Shown in pieces: positions 55,193 through 64,000 of a stretch of DNA of 64,000 nucleotides. Both the position numbers and the translations under genes were made by a program. This stretch comes from Palaemon carinicauda. Its lineage: Eukaryota; Arthropoda; Malacostraca; Decapoda; Palaemonidae. How positions within the stretch are numbered: position 1 is the first letter of the stretch; each line of letters opens with the position of its first letter. The stretch is taken from assembly GCF_036898095.1 (NCBI RefSeq), contig NC_090725.1:319910156-319974155 (forward strand), written 5' to 3'. The notes under the pieces were generated by a model, which saw nothing but the letters and a program-made list of their open reading frames with translations, had not been told where the DNA came from and did not search any database.

Positions 55193-55612
55193 CCGTTGAG
55201 ATAATACCTCTAGAGATTTATTGGGTTCTTTGACTTGCCAGATAATACTACATTGGATCCCTTTCTGGTTACAGCTCATTTTTTTCTTTGCCTACGCATA
55301 CACTGAATTGTTTGGCCTGTTCTTTACATATTCTACTCATTCCTCATGCAACTGACAACACTACGATGAACCGAAAAACTCTTCACTAAAGATGTCAACT
55401 CGGTATCTGTGTATCTGCCATGACACTTCCCCTAATTTTAGTAAGAGTAGAAAAGACACTTTTGGTATGGTTAGCAACCTTTTAAACGGAGGTACGCTCC
55501 AAATCCAACTATTGTTCTCTAATGTCTGGTAGTGCCATAGCCTCTTTACATGGTCTTCCACTGTCTTGAGTTAGAGTTCTCTTGCTTGAAGGTACACTCA
55601 GGCCCTACTATT
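55193..55612 (+). mobile_element. LINE 3' UTR fragment, plus strand
   Basis: Matches 7262-7690: CCCGTTGAGATAATACC, GACTTGCCAGATAATACT, CATTGGATCCCT, then TGGTCTTCCACTGTCTTGAG and AGAGTTCTCTTGCTTGAAGG. It is diverged and lacks the final part and the (TAA)n tail. Confidence 0.65.
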
Positions 55613-57435
55613 ATCTCCGTTTCCATATTTCCATTCCTCACGTGGGTATTTTTCATATAGGAGCTACTTCGTCTGTTTTGATTGATACGAAGCATGTTCA
55701 TGATATTGAACAATCTGAATAATTGTAAATGAACTACATTATTTTGTTAGATCATAGTACTTCCTTTATGGTTAATGACTGGTTTTTGCGCACCGTGATA
55801 AATTTTGCTGATCTAACAAGTTTAAGTTGTTAGTAAGTGATTATATATGAAGGTTCTGTCCAGAAAGTTAAATCTCTCGGAGAATCTGTTGCTGGACACT
55901 TTAACAGAAGTCTTCTGAAGATTTTTCTAGGATCTCGTTGAAGGCTGATATTATTTCATCAGTTGACTATTGATGGTTTGATAAGTTGGAAATGCTAGAA
56001 TTTTTAAAGAGTTAAAATTTTGTACAAAGTTCAAAGGTAGAAATGAATAGATTTTTAACGAGTTACAGTTTTCTGCAAAATTCAGAGGTTATCTATCGTC
56101 AAAATTGATTCCTAATCCAGGTCTGAAACATGATTTTGATTATATTTATTTCTCTTTTCATGATAGGTTTACTGTGCTTTCTTATATAGAAAAAATAGAT
56201 CTCATTCGGAGACGTAATAATGATTTCACAGCTTTGCTTTCTTTAGATCTCATGTTTTCTGAATACTTCTAATTTGTCTCCTATTCAGTGAATAGTTAAA
56301 ATTCTTTTTTGTTCTAATGGTTACCAGAGGAAAATATTGAAAAGTGAATCTGAATTTCAAATACTTCTTTATATATCCAGAGAATTAAGTGGTTTGATGA
56401 AACAATAGCAACCATTAACTACTTCTTAATAATGATCATAATTTTCCACGTTGGTTTCCAGGAATAATTCATCCTAAGGACACCGTTATATCTGTTTTTC
56501 TTCTTTGGGATTCTTATTATTAGATGTAAACATTTCAAAAGAAATTATGTAAATGGTTATGATCTCATATCAATTCTGACCATTTTCCTTTATACTTATG
56601 TATACAAAGTTTTATAAAGCTTTTCTAGGTTTCAGGAATATGCTCGCCTTTAAGGATATTTTTATTCCATTCCAGCTGACAGTTGATAGGGCCAGTTTGA
56701 TTTCAAGAGATTTAAATTCTCTCCTTGCGCTTTTTTAAAGGGGCAATACTGCCTTTACCGTAAATCATGATATCCTGTGTATGCTCTTTGGTCTGCTGAG
56801 TTACTTTGGACATTCCTTGCTGTATAGAGTTGTTTGTTAACTTTCTTTGTTTACAAATATTTCAAATTATTCTGTTTTAGAGCTATATTTTCCTTCTCTT
56901 CCGGTATAAAGGGCTTTATTTATTATTCATTTTTTTTTCTGGCACTTTCTGTTTTAAAAGGTCTTGCTGGGTTTCCCTTGTTTTATGATTTTTCTCTGGA
57001 TGAACATTGGCTATTCGGTAATGCCTTAATTTACTAGTGTTTGTGATTTATTTAAAACTTCTTCCTTAACAATGCTTGTCCTATGGAGTTATTTCAGGAA
57101 TTCGGTAGCTTTGAATTATGGAGAAATTCAGTCTCTCTCCGATTTTTTAGGTTATTTTGGATACTCATCAATCTGTGTAGTAATCTTAGAATTATATATC
57201 TTTGGAGTTTTCAGAGTTGTTTCTTGATTCAATAAGCTATCATGGTCACTTATTTGATTTCCCAATTTTGAATATTCCCTCCTTTTCAGAATCTCTTTGT
57301 AGCACACACTGATTTACTCAGGCCACACTTTGTCTATAAAGTTATTTGGGCCTTCTTCCTTTGTTCAATTAGTTATTTATGACATATCTTTGTCTTGGAA
57401 GTTTTTCTGGATACTTGCGTCTTTAGTCTATCTAT
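55613..57435. other. AT-rich region, no supported gene
   Basis: About 1.8 kb of T-rich sequence. Open frames are short and rich in Phe/Leu/Tyr, as expected by chance in such composition. Confidence 0.4.
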
Positions 57436-57439
57436 TTAC

Positions 57440-57562
57440 CAAAGAACTTCCCCCAAATTTGTGGCGTAGCTGACATCAAACAAGGAACAAAAGGGGACCC
57501 TTCCTCTTTCCACTCCTCCCAGCCTGACGAAGGATTCAGCCGAGTTTGGCAGGTACTGCTTT
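57440..57562 (-). repeat. Diverged inverted copy of the (TGGA)n-tailed repeat
   Basis: On the minus strand it reads GCCAAACTCGGCTGAATCC, then GGTCCCCTTTTGTTCC and AAATTTGGGGGAAG, paralleling 54478-54600. The tetranucleotide tail is not preserved. Confidence 0.6.
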
Positions 57563-58344
57563 AGTGTCATTTAAAATACTTCTAGGGGAAGCCCTATGCA
57601 TTCATTGGATGATGAAATGATCTATAAGTTATGTAGAGCATTATATTGCCTATGTAACAATTTACAGCAATCCTGTGTGTATGGAGTTCTCCGCTACACA
57701 CCTTGGTCTAAGGAGCTATGGATAGCTTATTTCATATCACTCGTTTCTTGGTTTCTTGTTTCTTTCTTCCAGTGACTTGTTCTGAAAAGTTTCAACTTTT
57801 TTTTGTCATTTTAGACTCTGAGATTTATGATCTAATTGGAAAATCTTTGAAATTCGTGCATTTAAGATTTATATACTATTCCACTTTTCCAATAATTTAT
57901 CCTATCTTTTATTTTGGAGGTATATTTTAAAGAGAACTTCTTCATTAATAGAATTCAAGGTATGTTGCTTATATTTAGCACCTGAAGTTTTTCTTTCTGA
58001 GTTATCTATCAAACGATCATAGAATCTGGCAAAGGATTTGTTTAATCTTCTTTGGTTCCTTAAATAAGAGAATATTAAAAATATAATATTTTAGAAATTT
58101 CACCCGTTCACAATAATTAGCTTTTGCTTTCCTTCTATCGAAAATAACGTATTCCATGTTTACAATTCGATTTTCTAAAAATGAAAACAAATAAGAATAT
58201 TTCTTTTGATTTATATGTTAAAGATAAAGAATAGTAAGGTATCTTTTATTTCTTGTTTTTTGTGTAAATAATTATAAAATATCAGTCAGATTTCGTCCCA
58301 TTACCCAAAGTCCTTCGATCTATTGTATTGCTTTGCAACAGATG
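57563..58344. other. Spacer without recognisable feature
   Basis: T-rich sequence with a 70-codon open frame at 57718-57930 that shows no motif. Confidence 0.4.
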
Positions 58345-58346
58345 GC

Positions 58347-58419
<73 letters not shown>
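58345..58419. repeat. (CT)n microsatellite
   Basis: About 75 bp of uninterrupted CT. Confidence 0.97.
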
Positions 58420-58420
<1 letters not shown>

Positions 58421-58699
58421 ATCTTCGTTCCTTCTGCGAGAAATTGAGAAAATTAAAGTTAGTAAAACGTAATGGAGAGTCTTGGTAATGAAACTTACAG
58501 ATTAAATTGTAAAGGAAGTAATACAATCTAGGTGAATGAAGTTATATTGAACTAGATTATGAAACATTGATTGGATAGACTCAAGATCAAAGGATTTAAT
58601 TTATTGAAAGGCTAGATACAAAATCAAATATATTATCTCCGTAGGGGATGTAATAACATCAGTTAAGGCATTGCTTGATGGTCTTTGCAGCTTTCCTTC

Positions 58700-60870
58700 T
58701 GATCATACCTGCACGTGTGCGTTCCTTGTGACCTTATGTGCAATTGCATGTTCCCCCTGACCCTACCTGCTCTTGCCAGTTCCTTTTGACCTTTGCACTT
58801 GCATGGTCCTTCTAACAATACATGCATTTGAACATAGCTTTGAACATGACTGTAACTGAACCTCCAAATGCCTTCTGATTCTACCTGCACCGACACGTGC
58901 CTTCTGACAATAGCAGCATTTGCACATACCTACTGATCATAGCAGCACTTACACATACCTACCTACCCTAGCTGCACTTACACATTCCTTCTGAACCTAC
59001 CTACACTTGCACGTTTCTTCTGACCCTAACTGCACTGGCGCATTCCTTCTGACTCTACCTACACATACTCGATCCTTCTGACCCAACTTGCACATACACA
59101 TTCCTTCTGACTCTACCTACACTTGGACGTTCCGTTCCCTGACCTTACCTGCACTTGCTCGTTCCTTCTGACCTTACCTGCACTTGCACATTTCGTCTGA
59201 CCTTACCTGCACTTGCATATTCCTTCCGACCCTGGCTAGACTTTCATGTTCCTTCTGACACTACTTGCACTTGGACGTTTCATCTGACCCGACTTGCATT
59301 TGCATGTTCCTTCTGACCCTACTTGCACTTACACATTACATCCTACCCTACTTGTACTTGCACGTTCTTTGTTACCCTACCTACACTTGCACGTTCCTTG
59401 TGACCCTACCTGCACTTGCATGTCCCTTCTGACCCTATCTGTACTTTTCACGTTCCTTGGGACCCTACCTACACTTCCCCATTCCTTCTATCCTACCCGA
59501 ACTTGCACGTTCCTTCTGACCCTACCTTCAATTATATCTTCCATGTGACTGTTCTTGCACTTGGACGTCCCTTGAAACCCTGCCTGCTCTTGGACGTTCC
59601 TTGTGACCACCTACACTTGCACTTGTGACGTTCCTTGCATGTGACCCCTACCTTACACTTCCCCATTCCTTCTATCCTACCCGAACTTGCACGTTCCTTT
59701 GACCCTACCTTCAATTATATCTTCCATGTGACTGTTCTTGCACTTGGACGTCCCTTGAAACCCTGCCTGCTCTTGGACGTTCCTTGTGACCATACCTGCA
59801 CTTGTACGTTCCTTGTGACCATACCTGCACTTCCCCATTCCTTCTATCCTACCCGAACTTGCACGTTCCTTCTGACCCTACCTGCAATTATACCCGCCAT
59901 GTGACCCTTCTTGCACTTGGACGTTCCTTATAACCCTGCTTGCACTTGGACGTTCCTTGTGACCATACCTGCACTTGTACGTTCCTTGTGACCATACCTG
60001 CACTTGTACGTTCCTTGTGACCCTTATTGCACTTGCACGTACCTTCTAACCCTGCATACACTTCCACATTCCTTCTGACCCTAACTGCACTTTCACATTC
60101 CTTGTTACCCTGCCTACACTTGCACGTTCCTTGTGACCTTACCTGCACTTGCATGTCCCTTCTGACCCTATCTGTACTTTTCACGTTCCTTGTGACCCTA
60201 CCTACACTTCCCCATTCCTTCTATCCTACCCGAACTTGCACGTTCCTTCTGACCCTACCTGCAATTATATCTTCCATGTGACCCTTCTTGCACTTGGACG
60301 TCCCTTGTAACCCTGCCTGCACTTGGACGTTCCTTGTGACCATACCTGCACTTGGATGTTCCTTGTGACCATACCTGCACTTGTACGTTCCTTGTGACCA
60401 TACCTGCACTTGTACATTCCTTGTAACCCTTATTGCACTTACACGTTCCTTCTAACCCTACATACACTTCCACATTCCTTCTGACCCTACCTGCACTTGC
60501 ACATTCCTTGTGACCCTACCTGCACTTGCACATTCCTTCTGACCTACCTGTACTTGCACGTTCCATTCTGACCACCTTCTTGCACGTTCCTTTGACCCTA
60601 GCACTTCAACGTTCTTCTAACCTACCTCTCTTCCATATTCCTTCTGACCCTACCTGCACTTCCATATTCCTTCTGACCCTACCTGCACTTCCATATTCCT
60701 TCTGACCCTACCTGCACTTCCATATTCCTTCTGACCCTACCTGCACTTCCATATTCCTTGTGACCCTACCTGCACTTCCATATTCCTTGTGAACCTACCT
60801 GCACTTCCATATTCCTTATGACCCTACCTGCCTTTGCACGTTTCTTTTAACCCTACCTACACTTGTTTTA
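58700..60870. repeat. About 30-bp minisatellite, 2.1 kb, with higher-order repeats
   Basis: The basic unit approximates TGCACTTGCACGTTCCTTCT followed by GACCCTACC, about 70 copies. A longer block, recognisable by CCCCATTCCTTCTATCCTACC and AATTATATCTTCCATGTGAC, recurs near 59478, 59660, 59830 and 60210, so groups of several units have been duplicated together. A run of near-identical units with CTTCCATATTCCTTCTGACC lies at 60650-60820. Because the unit is a multiple of three, open frames with ten-residue repeats arise on both strands; they lack any other coding sign. Confidence 0.9.
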
Positions 60871-61745
60871 TGTCCTTTAACTTTTAGCTCCATTCCCAAC
60901 GATTACCTTCCTATTTTCTGTTCAATCTCTTAACGGTTACTATAGTGTAACTACATGGGTATCCCTCAGTCGCAGTTGGGCACGGAATGGCCCTGCAGGC
61001 CAAAGTGCTGAATTTTGTAGGCAAAATTCCTCAGTATTACCCAATCCTAAATGTATTATGAACTAGAGATGATTGGCAGTGTGGAACACTATTGGTGATC
61101 AAAATAACAAGCTACAGTATATAGGTTAATGGGAGTATGAAATATATGTACGTATAAGAGAGATAAAGAATGAAGTAGAGTCTAGTTAGCTCATTAGATT
61201 TTTGTGAATGGAAATTTTAAAGGTTATGAGCTCAGAGTGATGTTATGGATTTAAACGGAACAAATATTTGTGATAGTGGTCTTAATGTTTTGGTGAATAG
61301 AAATAGCAGTAACCTATGACAGGTATTAAGGTCACCTGCTAAACTTTTTGTTGTTTATTTATGAATCTATCATTGTATAGCTATTGTAGTAAATAAAAGA
61401 ATATAAAAGGTTTGACCGTTGACTGATATTAGAAAGTCTCTCTCGCTATATAGTAGTTTTAGAAGGTAACCTCAGCAACCAGCTGATTGCTGGAAAAGCT
61501 TCTACAGTAATTTCAAAGTTAGATGAAAATTTTAATCTCTTAAGCCAATAAAAATTAGTGTAGAGAAATTCTGTTAAGCTAATGGGAGGGAGAAGAATTT
61601 TAAATTATATGGTTGTGTAGATGAATGTACAGTATATTTGTGACTAGGTATAAAATATACGGGATATAAAATAGATGCATTTAAAACTGCACTCCAGTCT
61701 AAGGAAGTTCCTTTAATTTCCAGGTAGTATAAATAATCTAGATAT
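60871..61745. other. Spacer without recognisable feature
   Basis: AT-rich sequence. No supported gene, RNA or repeat. Confidence 0.4.
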
Positions 61746-61746
61746 A

Positions 61747-61751
61747 GTCTC

Positions 61752-61824
<73 letters not shown>
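61747..61824. repeat. (CT)n microsatellite
   Basis: About 78 bp of CT with one GT interruption near the start. Confidence 0.96.
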
Positions 61825-61826
<2 letters not shown>

Positions 61827-63515
61827 GCTACATCAATATACCTTGAAGAATAACATGCTAATTATTAAAAGTAAAGGGAGATTTTGTTTACATATTTCAA
61901 TAATGTTTATTTACGAAGAAGTTCTCTTTTATTTTAAGTTAATGTTAACCTCTAATTTCAACCTGGTGTTCACATCTAATTTCAGATCTCCCACTCCCCA
62001 TCCTTGATCCTTCCTTATCCCAATTTGGAAATGTTTAAAAAAACTACTCTCGCCTCATATGGCTGATGAGTCTTCCTCTGCCCCCTTCCTCTTTGAGCAT
62101 CAGCTTTTGCCTTTTTATTCCTCACCATAAAATGGGCTAAAAGGTCCATGAGATAGTTCCTGATCTTAACTAGGGTAACCACTTGTTCATTTAGACTGTT
62201 ATTTTATTCCCCATGTACAAAACTTGTTCATTCTTTTACTGGTGTTTTGAGAGCTGTAGCTCAACGTGTTAACTTGAATATATTGTACTTGTCAAAGGCT
62301 AACATCTTGTTTTGGTAAACGTGTTGGACTTTAGTCTGCTTATTAATCCAGCTGTATTGTCAGTGCAGATTTTATCCTGACAGCTAAAGTTATGGAAATT
62401 ACGGTTGTGTTATACCATTATTGACTTGTTCAGAAGCCTCAAATTCTTTAAGTTTGTAATAGTCTATCAGATTTAAGAATATGGTATAAATGTTTAAGAA
62501 ACTTGCATTGTAGAAAGATATAATGTCAAATGTACAGGTTTTGTTCCATCATTTTCATTTCTAGCAAAGATGTATGCACTTGTGTCGATGACATATATAT
62601 CAAATTTTTTATGATCTGTGTAATGTAAGTAGTGGGAAGTCTATGTAATGTAAAAGGATTGTGATTCAACGTGCTCCAGACATGTTTATCCTCTTTTTGA
62701 AGTTAATGTGTAATTGATGGTAACTGTTATTTCCAAAACAAATTCATAAAAACTTCATATTCAGATATAATTGAAATGTTAAAGATTAAAGATAAATTTA
62801 CTTAACATAAGTGTATCAAGGAAATTAGTAAGTGGTAATTTTGAAGTCTTGCATTTCAGAGCTTTCTATTATGGCGAGATACCTGGGCTCTTTGAAAAGG
62901 TGCACAGCTCAGTTCATAAATTCCATTTTGTTTCTTGTCTCGTGTCGTTTGTGCCCACGACATAAAGGAGGGATAAATAACACTAGAACCATTTTTACAT
63001 GAATTGTGTAATAAGTTCTTGAATATCATGTCGTTGTTGTGAAAGCTGTCCAGATTTGTGAATGTGTGTCTGTGTGAAAACTGATTTGGTATGAAGAATA
63101 GGCTTATAAATCGTTTACTAATGATATCGTCAGGTTTTTGTGTTTCAAGTGGGACGTTTCCTGGATTTATGGCCAAGATTTCTTTTATTTCCTTACATTA
63201 TTGGGTAGGGTTTTTTTTTTTTTTTTTTTTTTTGCGGTACTGTTACGCAAAAATAGTCATGTCTTTCAACAGTATCTTCCTTTGAGGAAAATTCGTAACA
63301 TTGTAAGAGAGTATTGGGCATTTTACCCTTGCAAAATTCACAAGAATTGGAATATCATACTCGATAGTTTTTTTTTAATTCCCTAAACATAATTCATTCA
63401 TTATCCACCTTACCCTTTTTTAATCTCCTAAAAAATCCAAATTCCCTAAATGTAAGTAATTCATAATCCGCTTTACTCCTTTTTCATTCTCTTAACTATT
63501 TTTAGCGTTAGACAT
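61825..63515. other. AT-rich region, no supported gene
   Basis: It contains a poly-T run at 63209-63232 and no convincing coding region. It could be a UTR, intron or intergenic DNA. Confidence 0.4.
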
Positions 63516-63517
63516 TT

Positions 63518-63765
63518 TGAGAGCCTTAGATGACCGCGGAGGTAGCAGCAGTAGGGGACTCAGCAGTATGAAGCTTCATCTGTGGTGGAAATGTGGGAGG
63601 TTGGGCTGTGGCACCCTAGCAGTACCAGCTGAACTCGGCTGAGTCCCTGGTTAGGCTGGAGGAACGTAGAGAGTAGAGGTCCCCTTTTTTGTTTTGTTTC
63701 TTCTTGTTGTCGGCTACCCCCCAAAATTGGGGGAAGTGCCTTAGGTATATGTATGTATGTATTAA
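63518..63765 (+). repeat. Dispersed repeat, copy 3, ending in (TATG)n
   Basis: The fullest copy of the family. It runs from GAGCCTTAGATGACCGCGG through CAGCAGTATGAAGCTTCATC and GTCGGCTACCCCCCAAAATT to a GTATATGTATGTATGT tail. It agrees with 12946-13160 over almost its entire length. Positions 63766-64000 show nothing further. Confidence 0.75.
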
Positions 63766-64000
63766 AATATTCAGATTAATAGATTATACATTTGGATTAA
63801 CACCTGACCTTTTTCTCTTTAACAATTGTAACTTATATTCGTTTGTGTGATTGCCAGGCCTTTTGCCCAGCTTTACTTTCAATTCATGTGATAATTGGTA
63901 TCAATTTACCGTATTTTAAACCAGCTTGAACTTTATGATAGGAACTGTAATGGTTAAAAGGCTTCACATTCAAAACATTGATAGTTATCAAAGTAATAAC

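Noticed and set aside
59294..60473. Open frames with ten-residue repeats, on both strands
   Set aside because: The 30-bp minisatellite unit is a multiple of three; frames exist on both strands without start context, domains or unique sequence.

Overview
The window looks like repeat-dominated nuclear DNA of a eukaryote, most likely a decapod crustacean. That is an inference from the very high density of long (TA)n, (TAA)n, (CT)n and (AG)n microsatellites, tRNA-derived SINEs, LINE 3' ends finishing in (TAA)n, and a pile-up of DIRS-type retrotransposons. I see no bacterial or organellar gene and no convincing single-copy host gene.

Positions 1-18.6 kb hold SINEs, 5'-truncated LINE copies in both orientations, microsatellites and several unrelated tandem arrays: a 155-bp satellite, a 48-bp triplet, an 85-bp triplet, a 23-bp minisatellite, a degenerate TTACC satellite and a 29-bp array. 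A nearly exact 197-bp direct repeat lies at 12.36 and 14.13 kb.

Positions 18.6-51.4 kb are almost entirely five DIRS-like (tyrosine recombinase) retrotransposons of two families, all on the + strand and nested. Family-1 element A (18618-39566) is split inside its gag by family-2 element D (19308-33963). D is itself split inside its internal complementary region by family-1 element B (27079-33688). Just downstream, a decayed family-2 element F (39646-51420) is split by family-1 element E (42491-48946). Each fuller copy has inverted terminal repeats, a Gag with an N-terminal cysteine-rich motif, RT + RNase H + a methyltransferase-like tail, a tyrosine recombinase in an overlapping frame, and an internal complementary region before the right repeat. 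All copies carry stops or frameshifts; the recombinase ORF of A (37691-38863) is the only full-length gene still intact.

The presumed life cycle is that of DIRS elements. Gag packages RNA, RT/RNase H copies it, the internal complementary region helps form a circle, and the recombinase integrates it without target-site duplication. The A/D junction shows such a clean insertion directly. Two shared details deserve attention: a conserved Gag-RT junction whose stop codon sits at a plausible +1 frameshift site, and a conserved splice-acceptor-like site ahead of the family-2 gag.

Positions 51.4-64 kb hold a decayed LINE reverse transcriptase, more short dispersed repeats, two long (CT)n tracts and a 2.1-kb array of about 30-bp units with higher-order structure. 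The remaining AT-rich stretches show nothing I can assign.
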